From: a virus
IMG/VR virus record: IMGVR_UViG_3300025153_000204
Location: 1-47,549 of that record
Length of the DNA: 47,549 nucleotides
Direction: 5' to 3' (one strand)
Shown: positions 31,696 through 41,143 of the stretch, one piece after another
Layout: every line of letters starts with the position of its first letter
Numbering within the stretch: position 1 is the stretch's first letter
The notes under the pieces: model-generated
Told to the model about the DNA's origin: nothing
Database searches by the model: none
The model's input: the letters and a program-made list of their open reading frames with translations, nothing else
Translations under genes and position numbers: made by a program

Positions 31696-33741
31696 TCAAT
31701 CCAGTAACGCCTTAATCAAGCAATCTTTCAAATCAGTGTAATACTGAATATTGATCTTCGTGATCATATCATCTGATAATTCATTCAATTGCTTCCTTGC
31801 ATTTAAAGGAATAAGTATGGTAGTTGCTCCTTTTTCAACCGATAGTTCAGCAAGATTTACAGCATTGTACACTATATCAAGCGAGCCACCCAGATTGAGT
31901 TGACCAACAATGACCAGACCGCCTTTTGTCCCTTTTTCGAGGATAGCACTGCACAGTGCAATTAATACGGCCATTCCCATACCATTGCCACTTTTGGATG
32001 CATCGAATACGCGTAACTGAACCGTAAATTCGCGTGAACGAGGATCTCTGTCGCCAACTAACTCCTTTGTTTTGCTGTATAAATTTTGTTCTGCATACTT
32101 TACGCATTCCTGGAATTGCGGTGGTGCTGGCTTATTTAATATTTTGACTCCGGAACCCGGACCAATATTAACTTCTATTTTGTATAAACCGGTAGCTTCT
32201 TCTTGTCCGCCAGCATTTAGTGCCCATATTTGGCCAGGAGGAAGCGGATCTTCTCCAATTGTATTTTCGCTATGGATTTCAGGAGTTGTCACAAATGTCT
32301 CAACACCATTTTCTCCAATACGGTAGCTAAAATGGGTATTCCGAAACTCTGCTGAACCAATTCGTTTCTGTTGTTCTTTTACCCTTCTTCTGTATTCCAA
32401 TGAAACCTTTATTGCCCATTCCAATAATTCATCGGAAATCGGTACTTCCGGATTAGGTTGCATTAATTTCAACAAACCATTGAGGGTTTTATTGACTGCC
32501 GATGTGTCGCGGCCACTTAGAGCGCCACCATAATCAATACGTGATGAAACGGATGTAATTCTGCTGATATCACGTAATCTTGTCCAACATTCAGCAAGGA
32601 AATCACTTACTAAACCAAAATGATTTGTGAAGAATACCTTGTTTAGTTTTGGAAAATCCCAGCCTGGCACAAAAGCATGAATACGGTCCATAAAAGCCGT
32701 ATCATCCCTCATTTCCTGTGGAAGCGGACCAAATAGGTGTCCTATTCTTTGTTGATGCTCGACATCGACTTCAAAATTCCCCACCATAACGATGCCACCA
32801 TCTGCACGGATAGGTTCCTTGCCGCGACTGAATTCCCCACTTTCCATGTAACCTTTCATGATGTTCACGCCATCTTTCTGATCAAACGAAACACCTGAAA
32901 CTTCGTCAAAGCAGACCACATCATACTTACAAACGAGTCCTCGTTCTCCGCTTCCCATATTAACAAACATCTTTGCAACAGTGGCTTTACCACCGGAAAC
33001 CAAATGCGAATAAGGTGAAATCTGTTGATATAGATGCGATTTTCCGGTACCTCTCGGTCCCAGTTCTATCATATTGTAGTTGCGTTCCAGGAATGGGATC
33101 ATCCGGACAAAAAGCACATTCCTGGCTTTTTCCGTTAATTCGGCTGGCTCCATTCCAACACTGCGGATTAAGAACTCTTTCCATTCTTCCAATGTAAAAA
33201 ACTCCCGCCCTTTATATAGAATATCTAGCACATTTCTTTGTGACAATTGAATAGGGCGAATATTTGCCACACCAAACGGACGTCCACCATTTTCCTGGGC
33301 GATAGCTGCATCATATACCAATTCAATCTCGGCATAAAACCCTCCTGTCAGCATCCGGTCGTTGGCATTAACAGCCTCGGCAGAAATACGAACCTTGTTC
33401 AATTGTAAACTTGGTAAAGTTGCCACGTAACTATCAGTAACCGTGTCCAGTTTGGCCGTGATGATATCAATAATTTTAATTGATCCTTTTTCCCTGGCTT
33501 TCGATTTGAAATATTCTTCCTCTCCAGGTCGAACTGTTCTATCCTGGAGTTGCCTTTTCACAATCTCCAAACCTTCCTGAATTTCTCCTTCATCCGTGGT
33601 TGCACAATACCGACCTAAAAGAAATTCGATGACATAGGTGGGTATAGGGTATGTTTTGCGGAATTGTTCCAGCAAATCTTTGCGTACAACAAATCCTTCA
33701 AATGCCTTGGTTCCTAATTGGTCAATTTTATCTAATTCCAT
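31696..33741 (-). CDS. brxL: BrxL: AAA+/Lon-related BREX protein
   Basis: 681 residues, the usual length. Walker A is GPRGTGKSH (228-236) and Walker B VVCFDE (275-280). The C-terminal domain has the Lon-like fold (SKSGNGMGMAVLIALCSAIL, then LNLGGSLDIVYNAVNLAELS). The serine of the Lon DGPSAG box aligns with glycine in SGNGMG, and no lysine is seen at the usual place, so proteolysis is doubtful. BrxL has been described as a ring-forming, MCM-like DNA-binding motor. It is the last BREX gene, 11 bases after pglZ. Confidence 0.92.
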   Translation of the reverse strand: MELDKIDQLGTKAFEGFVVRKDLLEQFRKTYPIPTYVIEFLLGRYCATTDEGEIQEGLEIVKRQLQDRTVRPGEEEYFKSKAREKGSIKIIDIITAKLDTVTDSYVATLPSLQLNKVRISAEAVNANDRMLTGGFYAEIELVYDAAIAQENGGRPFGVANIRPIQLSQRNVLDILYKGREFFTLEEWKEFLIRSVGMEPAELTEKARNVLFVRMIPFLERNYNMIELGPRGTGKSHLYQQISPYSHLVSGGKATVAKMFVNMGSGERGLVCKYDVVCFDEVSGVSFDQKDGVNIMKGYMESGEFSRGKEPIRADGGIVMVGNFEVDVEHQQRIGHLFGPLPQEMRDDTAFMDRIHAFVPGWDFPKLNKVFFTNHFGLVSDFLAECWTRLRDISRITSVSSRIDYGGALSGRDTSAVNKTLNGLLKLMQPNPEVPISDELLEWAIKVSLEYRRRVKEQQKRIGSAEFRNTHFSYRIGENGVETFVTTPEIHSENTIGEDPLPPGQIWALNAGGQEEATGLYKIEVNIGPGSGVKILNKPAPPQFQECVKYAEQNLYSKTKELVGDRDPRSREFTVQLRVFDASKSGNGMGMAVLIALCSAILEKGTKGGLVIVGQLNLGGSLDIVYNAVNLAELSVEKGATTILIPLNARKQLNELSDDMITKINIQYYTDLKDCLIKALLD

Positions 33742-33752
33742 AATAATCTGTA

Positions 33753-36068
33753 TTATCCACCAACGGTGGTTAGTTTTTTATCAAGGATTCTTCCGGTTTC
33801 ATCTAAAAGTACGATAATTACTGCCTGCGATTCATGATCATCATTGACCATTACAGAACCTTTATTTCCGCTTACCGATTTGTTTTTCGATTCTACAATC
33901 GATGTGCTTTCATCGTTGTATTTAGTGCGTATATCAATTGTGAAACTTTCATGTGCACCTTCGGTTAGTACGGCACATTTTAGGTTGACCCATTTTACAT
34001 CCTTTATTTTAGCATTTACTTTTGAGCCAGCCGAATTTTCAATAAATATGGTGGGTACGAGACATTCATGCAATGAAATACCCCCATGTGCAAATTCTTC
34101 ATTGGCTCTAAAAAATGAGATGCCTGGCGCATACGCAATAAATATTGAAGGGTTCCAACGCCAGGGGAGATGCAACAAATCTGTTTTCACACCTTCTTTG
34201 ATGAGTGCGCAACGACCCCAACGTGTCTCTGTTAATCCTTCATACAATTGCGTTTTGGGTAATCCTCCTGGTAGCAAAAGCCAACCGTGATCTGTTACAA
34301 TCTTTATTCTTTTTATTCCCTGATTAAATGCATGATCGATAACCTCCTGAACCTGTTCAAAAAGTTCTTCGATACGTTTTACCATGTTTGACTGTTCTTC
34401 GTGCCCTTTTGTATCGATATCTCCAATCTCCTGCCAGGATTGCTCTTCAGAATTAAGATCGATGCCGGTTGCAATATATTTAAAACTATAGGTAACCAAA
34501 GATTCTCTGAACGCAAGTGTTTGTAAATCTTTGCCTAATTTGAGCTGCGGACGGAAATCTTTTATATCACTCGTTTCACAAACTGCCGTTGCCATAGGCG
34601 AAACGTTAGGCTTAGCCGTTGGCGTTACGGTTGGAATAGCAGACCAGTTTGTTCCCAAAGTTGCCTGGTATTTGAATTTTAATAATCGTGTACAAAATTC
34701 CTGGGCTAATTCAAATCGGAATGCATCTACAAATAGAACAAAAGATTCGGTTTCAATAGATGCAGTCTGGCTGGTAAAAATCGAGGCATCTTTCGCCACC
34801 AATTCCTGAAATTTCTTTGTGACTAATTCAAGCCAGGGTTGGTAAATACATTTAATCAATGACTTGATTAATATTTTGTCTTTTTCTGTTTTTACAGTAG
34901 CAAGTGCTTTCCGCATGGTCTGATCGGCTAAATAGCCATCCGATATATAATAACCCCTTAACTCATCGATGGAGGAAGATGGGAAAGATGCAGTGGCTTG
35001 TACTGCCATTACGATTAAATACTGCAGGGCATTCGCCAATGGAGCCTGACCTAATTCAAACCAAACCCAATTTCTGCGAACCTGGTGGTTTTGTTCCAAC
35101 ACGTTCAACAAGGCAAGTGCCTCTTTAGGCTGGAGTTTCGATGCTTTGAGAAATGCTTTGCGCAGTTCCTCTTCTTTTGCCTCGTTTACTTGTGGCCAGC
35201 TTTCTTCCGGAAATGCAAACATGCCGCTGCCTAAATCATCGGGTTTGGCTAATCGAAGCAATGCTTCGATTTCAGGATATCTTTTAGGAGCGGTGGAATA
35301 CATCTGCCAAACGTATTTCCAGGCATTTCGTTGTGAACCTAATTTTTCGGCGATGGCTTTAATATTGCGATAATCCGGTGCAAAATCATATTGAGATTGG
35401 CAAAGACAGGCAAAAACCTCCCTTTTACCCAGATCCATACTTTGTAAAAACGAATCGCCTTTGCACATCCATTTCAAAATATTGGGGATAATATCGGGGA
35501 ATAACTGGTTGTTAAGGTATTCTGCATCAATGATCGTCTTGCCCTGTAATATTTCATCGTCCTGAAATATCGTTGGTAATGCTTTTTTTAATGCTCCTTT
35601 GGTTGCCGTATCTTTTAAAACCTTTAATCCAAGCCCATTGTTTGGATTTTCAACAAAGGCAAGTATCGACCATTCTTTCCCGTTATCCTGTGTAAAAAGG
35701 GTGCCCGTATATTGGTATTCAAGCAGAGGCTGAAACTCAAGCCCGGCGTTTTCCACATTTCTTAAATCATTTTTTGCAACACCCGGCAGGTAAATAATCG
35801 GTGTGGCATCTTCATCCCAGTTGGCTTCGGGAAGCGTTTTGGCAACCATACATTTCAGCCAAATAGATGGCCCTTGCTTTTTTGACGGATCATAAGGACC
35901 ATAAATCAGCAGCTGCGGAAAATCAGCCTGCAAAACGGGCATTACTTCTGTCCATTGCAGTTCAGGATCGGGCCAAAGGATTACCTCTGGTTTCACCATG
36001 ATATTACTATTGTGCTGCTCTGCTTGCTTTAAAGCCTGAATTACCTTATCGTATATGCTTTGACTCAT
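33753..36068 (-). CDS. pglZ: PglZ: BREX alkaline-phosphatase-superfamily protein
   Basis: 771 residues, the length of type 1 BREX PglZ. The metal-dependent phosphatase-superfamily core lies at about 440-620: FVLFVDAFRFELAQEF (D448), SAIPTVTPTAKP near 476-488 with a candidate nucleophilic threonine, and IVTDHGWLLLPGG near 595-608. Residues 1-430 form the N-terminal helical domain used in BREX complex contacts. It starts 3 bases after the stop of the AlbA_2-type gene and is followed by brxL. In E. coli BREX, PglZ is needed both for methylation and defence. Confidence 0.92.
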   Translation of the reverse strand: MSQSIYDKVIQALKQAEQHNSNIMVKPEVILWPDPELQWTEVMPVLQADFPQLLIYGPYDPSKKQGPSIWLKCMVAKTLPEANWDEDATPIIYLPGVAKNDLRNVENAGLEFQPLLEYQYTGTLFTQDNGKEWSILAFVENPNNGLGLKVLKDTATKGALKKALPTIFQDDEILQGKTIIDAEYLNNQLFPDIIPNILKWMCKGDSFLQSMDLGKREVFACLCQSQYDFAPDYRNIKAIAEKLGSQRNAWKYVWQMYSTAPKRYPEIEALLRLAKPDDLGSGMFAFPEESWPQVNEAKEEELRKAFLKASKLQPKEALALLNVLEQNHQVRRNWVWFELGQAPLANALQYLIVMAVQATASFPSSSIDELRGYYISDGYLADQTMRKALATVKTEKDKILIKSLIKCIYQPWLELVTKKFQELVAKDASIFTSQTASIETESFVLFVDAFRFELAQEFCTRLLKFKYQATLGTNWSAIPTVTPTAKPNVSPMATAVCETSDIKDFRPQLKLGKDLQTLAFRESLVTYSFKYIATGIDLNSEEQSWQEIGDIDTKGHEEQSNMVKRIEELFEQVQEVIDHAFNQGIKRIKIVTDHGWLLLPGGLPKTQLYEGLTETRWGRCALIKEGVKTDLLHLPWRWNPSIFIAYAPGISFFRANEEFAHGGISLHECLVPTIFIENSAGSKVNAKIKDVKWVNLKCAVLTEGAHESFTIDIRTKYNDESTSIVESKNKSVSGNKGSVMVNDDHESQAVIIVLLDETGRILDKKLTTVGG

Positions 36069-36071
36069 ATT

Positions 36072-37718
36072 TTACTTTAATAGTTTTTTCCCTTTTTCGG
36101 TTAGTCGGTATTTTTGCAGTCGGCTATTAGGTTTATCAGGCAAGGTCATCTCAATAATATCATATTCCAATAGTGGTTTAATATAGTAATTAAAGTGTTT
36201 AGAGTGGTTGATAAGCCCCAAATGGGCTAAAATATCAATTCTTGATTTCTCTTCGATTAGAAAATCGATTATCTCTAATGACTTAGACACCGACTTAGAC
36301 ACCGACTTAGACACCGACTTAGTTACTATTTGATCTCTGACGATGTCTCTGACATCACTGAGATCGTTGTCCAAAAGCATGCTTAATAGTTGAAAATCAA
36401 ATTTTTCGGCCATTAAAACATCAACATCTGCAGGGGTTAATTTATTTCCTGACTTAGTTACTAACTTAGTTACTAACCAATCAGCATGGCAAGGCAAAGT
36501 GACCAAAAACAATATACTTTCTTCGTCGGTATAAAAGATCGGTGCCGGATTACCATTTTTCGTCATTTCGTCACGAATTACAGGAATACCTGTGGCTTTT
36601 CCCTCTGTGAGGTTTAATTCCTTCAAAAAATCACCAATTCTCCGGTTCCGATAATCCCTTGCAATTACTCTTCGTTGTTGTAAATCGGCATTTTTGATTG
36701 GGGGCAAAGGACCAGGATAACTTAAGATTTCGATCCGGTCAGGAAGCACCTGTATTTCAATGGGTTTTTCATCAGCATAACTTTTATGATAAACCGCATT
36801 GCAGATTGCTTCTTCCAAAGCATTGTAAGGATAATTGCTGATGTTCAAACTTTCTGCCTGACCGGTAATTTTCCTGGTCTCGGTTTTTAGTACTTTGTCT
36901 TTCAAGTAGGCCAGACAATTACGTATTTGCTTGTGCAAAGGACCTTTAAAAGTTTCTGAAATATAATTCCGACCTGCTTCGTCCTTATGAATGGCCAATT
37001 CAATCCATGCCCGATTAAAAAAACGGTGCGGGTTACTATTGAAAAACAAGAGCCCTGCGTTTACAGGCCTTAGGAATTCAACCGGGCCACGGGCAATTTG
37101 CATCGCTTTGCACAAATCGGCAAAGGGCATCGAGGTACTTTCTTCGAATAAATCGCTCCCAACTTCCTGCAAGAACTCACGAATCAAGCCCAGCTCCAGG
37201 TTGTTAAGCTTAGCTTCCTGATTGATACGGTCATCGAAAGGTATTTTTGCAGTCAACTCAATCAAGTGTGTTTGATTATCTCCTTGTGCTACAATACTCC
37301 GGCTACCCGACCTGATATAATATTGCCTCCTTGCATCATTTCCAAGGGTCGATGGGCAAGAATAGGGACGCATATCGCCGGCTGGACACCAAACAACTAA
37401 AATATGCTTACCGTCAATTTCATACGGTTGTGTAATGGGAAGATAATTGGGTTGAATTTTATAGCATATGCCAATTAATTCACCTTGTATCCGGTCTAAA
37501 CTATCCAATAGCAATCCTTTCAATGGAAATTGAGGAATCCCTTCGATTGCATTGATGCCAATGATGATATAACCACCTCCCCAATTATTGATATCATTGG
37601 CAAATGCGCACACTGAATGCAAAACGTCTTCAGGGTTCCAGCCTTCCTTAAATTCAAGTCGTTCCCATTCAACTACTTTGCCGTGTACTAATTCTAATAT
37701 GTTTACTGGTAGTGCCAT
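36072..37718 (-). CDS. Schlafen/AlbA_2-type ATP-binding regulator inside the BREX operon
   Basis: 548 residues. The N-terminal AlbA_2 domain opens VVEWERLEFKEGWNPEDV and continues CAFANDINNWGGGYIIIGI (about 15-55). A middle region LEEAICNAVYHKSYADEKPI near 285-305 and GDFLKELNLTEGKATGIPVI near 355-375 fit the HATPase_c_4 domain of COG2865-type regulators. C-terminal segments resemble winged helices. Two low-complexity stretches, VTKLVTKS (about 414-422) and KSVSKSVSKSVSKS (about 465-479), link the domains; the latter comes from 12-base tandem repeats. The gene lies between pglX (152-base gap) and pglZ (3-base gap), not a core BREX position. A role in regulating BREX or a linked effector is inferred. 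Confidence 0.8.
   Translation of the reverse strand: MALPVNILELVHGKVVEWERLEFKEGWNPEDVLHSVCAFANDINNWGGGYIIIGINAIEGIPQFPLKGLLLDSLDRIQGELIGICYKIQPNYLPITQPYEIDGKHILVVWCPAGDMRPYSCPSTLGNDARRQYYIRSGSRSIVAQGDNQTHLIELTAKIPFDDRINQEAKLNNLELGLIREFLQEVGSDLFEESTSMPFADLCKAMQIARGPVEFLRPVNAGLLFFNSNPHRFFNRAWIELAIHKDEAGRNYISETFKGPLHKQIRNCLAYLKDKVLKTETRKITGQAESLNISNYPYNALEEAICNAVYHKSYADEKPIEIQVLPDRIEILSYPGPLPPIKNADLQQRRVIARDYRNRRIGDFLKELNLTEGKATGIPVIRDEMTKNGNPAPIFYTDEESILFLVTLPCHADWLVTKLVTKSGNKLTPADVDVLMAEKFDFQLLSMLLDNDLSDVRDIVRDQIVTKSVSKSVSKSVSKSLEIIDFLIEEKSRIDILAHLGLINHSKHFNYYIKPLLEYDIIEMTLPDKPNSRLQKYRLTEKGKKLLK
36280..36322 (-). repeat. 12-base tandem repeat array within the AlbA_2-type gene
   Basis: GACTTAGACACC occurs three times in a row plus seven more bases, giving the in-frame KSVS repeat. 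Two copies of a related 12-base unit (ACTTAGTTACTA) lie at 36452-36475. Unit length is a multiple of three, so copy-number change alters linker length, not frame. Confidence 0.9.
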
Positions 37719-37870
37719 TTTCTTTGTTTATTTCATCTTTGATTGAATTTCTATTTGAAAGCTTTTTAACCCTTGTAAAAGTAGTACTGTTATTCTTCCC
37801 GTCGGCGCCGGCAGTTGTTTCCAAAATGGAAATAACTGAATTATATGATTTTCCATATACGGAATGCTGT

Positions 37871-40800
37871 TTACTTTTTATTTGCTCTTGCTTCCCTCTT
37901 CTCTTCCAAACTCTTATGCAAATCATTATCCCTCACCTCACCCCAATGACTGTCTGGAGGATTCTTACCGCGATCAACACCCCATTTGAGATTGAATTTT
38001 GAACGCAAAACACCTGCTTCGATAAACGGACGGATATTCAGTCGCACACCATCATTCAGGTCGGGTTCCCAACCGATGGGTTGTTGCTCGAGTGATTTCC
38101 AGCGAACAAAAATATCATAAGGTGCTTCCCCTTCGAGGATCGCTTCCAGTTTTTCTTTGAGATTGATGGCAGCACTATACAATCCATCTGCTCCACTCTC
38201 ACCCGACTTTTTCTTCGCATCGCACATGCGAATCCAATCGCCCAGGTAAGTGTAAGTCAATTTGACCAGATTTTCTTTGGTGAGCATATGGTAGTTGACC
38301 AATGCCGAAAAACCATCGTTGCGACCATCCCATATATTCCAGATAAAAGGACGGTTTTGAAATAATCGGCAATGTTGCGCAAAAAATTCTTTACGCAGCC
38401 ACTCTTCCAGATTTGACGATGAAGCGCCTTCTTTTGCCAACAATTGGCTGATGGCCTGATTATTCCATTCGTTGCCAAATGCCTCTTTTAAATAGGAACG
38501 CAACCGGTCGGCACCGGCTTCTTCGGCATTGACCGATGGAATACAAAAAATACCATCTTCGTCCGATAAGTAATCAAATGCTTTAACGGCTTTAATTAAT
38601 TCCCTAGCTTCGTCTGCCAATTCCATTTTTGCATCACTTTCGGCAGGCCATCGATAACCCAACAGCCGGGCAACCACTACCTGTAATGGGTTTTCTGCTT
38701 TTGTGGGGTGACCATGAAACAGCCATTGCGTAAGATCATCACTATATGGTTTTGGTAGGCCGTTAGGGTATTTTTCTTCAGCTACTTTTTGCCAATATTC
38801 TAAGTCAAATGGTACTTTGGCGAGTGTTGAATTTGTAACCTTGAGTGCCTGATCAATTTTTCTTACTTCATTAACGTATTCATTTGTTTGGCAGTAAGTC
38901 CAAATTGGAAGTAATAATTTAGGATTTGATGGAACGATAACTGCAATATTTGAATCAAAGGTTTCACCCGTAAACAAGCTTGCAGGCAAGTTACTCATAG
39001 AACTTATTCCAATCCCCAATTTTCCCCAAGCTTTGTTCCCGCGTTGATCGCTATCGTGCAATTTCTCTCTTCTAATCCATTTTTCTTCTCTTAAATGACC
39101 GTTTTTTTTATCGTATAAAATAATTTGATCTAATCCACCGAAATAAGTAGTCTTATTTACGGTAATTTGTTGATAAGTCCACAGTTCCGAGATATTGTTT
39201 ATTTCCCAAATCTTTCTTTGAAATCTAGGACTATCTCCATTTAAGACACCTGCATAACAAGAAGCATATTTTTCTAATAATTCTGTGTTATGACTTTCTT
39301 CTAAAATTAATCTCGCGTCAGGATTTTTTAACTGCACTATTTGTTTTACGTTTTTAAGTTCAACGTTTTTGAGAGCGACTTCTTTTGCGGCTGCGTCAAT
39401 TGCTTCCGAAACATCTATTCCTGCGAGAATATGAGATTGAATAGGATTTTTATGCTGAATAACAATTAGCATCACATTAAAATCCCACATCGGCGTTTGG
39501 AAACTTTTGGTACCTAATCTGGCAACTAAATTCCATGTTTCGTTTCTTAGTAGTTTTTCTCTATACTTTTTATATGTAGAAAAAAACAACCAGTTTTGAG
39601 GTATTACACTACAAGAAATTCCGCCCAAAGTATTTGATTTCAGCATTTTCTCAAGGAAAACATTTGCCAAATCTCCTTTTGCTTCAGGATAATGTTTAAA
39701 GCAATAATTTGCGAGAATTCCATCTTCAACTTGTCTAGACCGTCCCAAATATGGTACATTGGTAATTTGTAGTGTGTATTTCAGTGCCAATATTTCACCG
39801 GCTTTGGCAATGCCTGCAGCAATTACCCCGCGTTCTACGAGGTCTTTGTCTGCTTCTCCTTCCAATGCTTTTATTAGAATGGGTTGTAGCTGTTCAAAAC
39901 TGGCGGTGTATAAATCAGATTTTATTGTAGAGGGGTCTAATAAACTGCCCAATTCTGGGGCAAGCTGAAAATGGTCGTAAAGCACTCTCATGCCATTTTC
40001 CATTCTCATTTTTTCATTTTCATCTGATTCTTTGGAAACTAATTTTACCCATTCTTCCACCTTCCCTTTAGGTGCAATACCGCTGCAAGCCAGGTTCATT
40101 TCGGGCAGTTGTTTGTAATGACCACAAAACTTCCAGGCAGTTAAAGCCAGGTTAAAAGCGGCGATTTGTGTGCAGCGGGCGTCCAGCTCCAACCCATGCA
40201 GGTTTTCGGTAATTACTTTGTCTGTAGCTTCTTCCTTGGTCAATCCGTCTTCGTACATTCGAAAGGAAGCAAACACGGGAAACAACGAGGCCACAAAATG
40301 GCCGGAGCCCATGCAGGGGTCTAAGGAAGTAACATCAGCTGTTTTATTAGGCCATCCATCAAACTTACCTGCTGCAGGCGTACCATCTTCCAGCAAGCGT
40401 AAGTATTCAAATCTTACAGGAGGTGTTACTCCGGGATTCCGGCTTACCCACCATGCACCAAGCGTGTTATCAATTAAAAAGTGAACCATATAAGGCTCAG
40501 TAAATAATTGCGTTACTGCAGGCAGTTTCGCCCCGTCAATTTTATCGCCGCTTTTGTTAATTGCTTCCTTCGCATCACTTTGCCAAAACTGATAGACCCA
40601 ACCCAGCGCATCATCGGCAGTAAAAATGTAACTATCCAAGGCGTCTATAATCGCTTCGAGTTTTATCCGGTCATCAGCAGCAAATTGGATTTGCATCAAA
40701 GGATCATCTGTTCTGAAAATAGCTGGCAGCATTTTTGAAGCATATGCAGCGGCAGCATCCCATTTATCGGTAAATCCTTCCTCGCCGGCGAGCTCTTCGC

Positions 40801-41143
40801 ATTCTTCCATGGTCACCGCCACACCGGATGAGTGCATCAGTAAATTGTTGCTTTCCAAAAATTTGGCAAACAACATCTTATGCCAGTTTTCGTACGCAAG
40901 CTCGTATCCCAAATGTTCTATTTGCTGATTTCCGGTTGAAGGCAAATCATCTCCCAACAATCGTGCCTTGTGGCGAAGCCGGTTGCGTAAAGCCCTTTGA
41001 TCGGGATTCATATGTGCATAAGGTTCCGGGTGGTCAACTGCGAGGCTGTGCAAAGCATTACGGGCACCAATTTCTGCGAGTTTACGGGCTTGTTTTACAG
41101 CAGTTTCTAAGGTGCCGCGTTGTTGAGAAGTTAATACTGGCAT
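37871..41143 (-). CDS. pglX: PglX: BREX site-specific adenine methyltransferase
   Basis: 1090 residues. Methyltransferase motif I is LDPCMGSGHF (274-283), followed by NLHGLELDARC near 314-324. The position of motif IV reads ITNVPYLGR (460-468), so the usual NPPY is NVPY here. Residues about 500-800 carry the specificity region, and the C-terminal third is helical. Its ATG overlaps the brxC stop by one base (TAATG). PglX marks host DNA by N6-adenine methylation and also takes part in restriction. The recognition sequence cannot be told from the protein. Confidence 0.9.
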   Translation of the reverse strand: MPVLTSQQRGTLETAVKQARKLAEIGARNALHSLAVDHPEPYAHMNPDQRALRNRLRHKARLLGDDLPSTGNQQIEHLGYELAYENWHKMLFAKFLESNNLLMHSSGVAVTMEECEELAGEEGFTDKWDAAAAYASKMLPAIFRTDDPLMQIQFAADDRIKLEAIIDALDSYIFTADDALGWVYQFWQSDAKEAINKSGDKIDGAKLPAVTQLFTEPYMVHFLIDNTLGAWWVSRNPGVTPPVRFEYLRLLEDGTPAAGKFDGWPNKTADVTSLDPCMGSGHFVASLFPVFASFRMYEDGLTKEEATDKVITENLHGLELDARCTQIAAFNLALTAWKFCGHYKQLPEMNLACSGIAPKGKVEEWVKLVSKESDENEKMRMENGMRVLYDHFQLAPELGSLLDPSTIKSDLYTASFEQLQPILIKALEGEADKDLVERGVIAAGIAKAGEILALKYTLQITNVPYLGRSRQVEDGILANYCFKHYPEAKGDLANVFLEKMLKSNTLGGISCSVIPQNWLFFSTYKKYREKLLRNETWNLVARLGTKSFQTPMWDFNVMLIVIQHKNPIQSHILAGIDVSEAIDAAAKEVALKNVELKNVKQIVQLKNPDARLILEESHNTELLEKYASCYAGVLNGDSPRFQRKIWEINNISELWTYQQITVNKTTYFGGLDQIILYDKKNGHLREEKWIRREKLHDSDQRGNKAWGKLGIGISSMSNLPASLFTGETFDSNIAVIVPSNPKLLLPIWTYCQTNEYVNEVRKIDQALKVTNSTLAKVPFDLEYWQKVAEEKYPNGLPKPYSDDLTQWLFHGHPTKAENPLQVVVARLLGYRWPAESDAKMELADEARELIKAVKAFDYLSDEDGIFCIPSVNAEEAGADRLRSYLKEAFGNEWNNQAISQLLAKEGASSSNLEEWLRKEFFAQHCRLFQNRPFIWNIWDGRNDGFSALVNYHMLTKENLVKLTYTYLGDWIRMCDAKKKSGESGADGLYSAAINLKEKLEAILEGEAPYDIFVRWKSLEQQPIGWEPDLNDGVRLNIRPFIEAGVLRSKFNLKWGVDRGKNPPDSHWGEVRDNDLHKSLEEKREARANKK

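Noticed and set aside
37669-37926. 85-residue frame on the - strand between pglX and the AlbA_2-type gene
   Set aside because: It overlaps the starts and ends of both clear genes, has low-complexity Lys/Ser/Asn composition and no leader. It looks like a chance frame in the 152-base gap.
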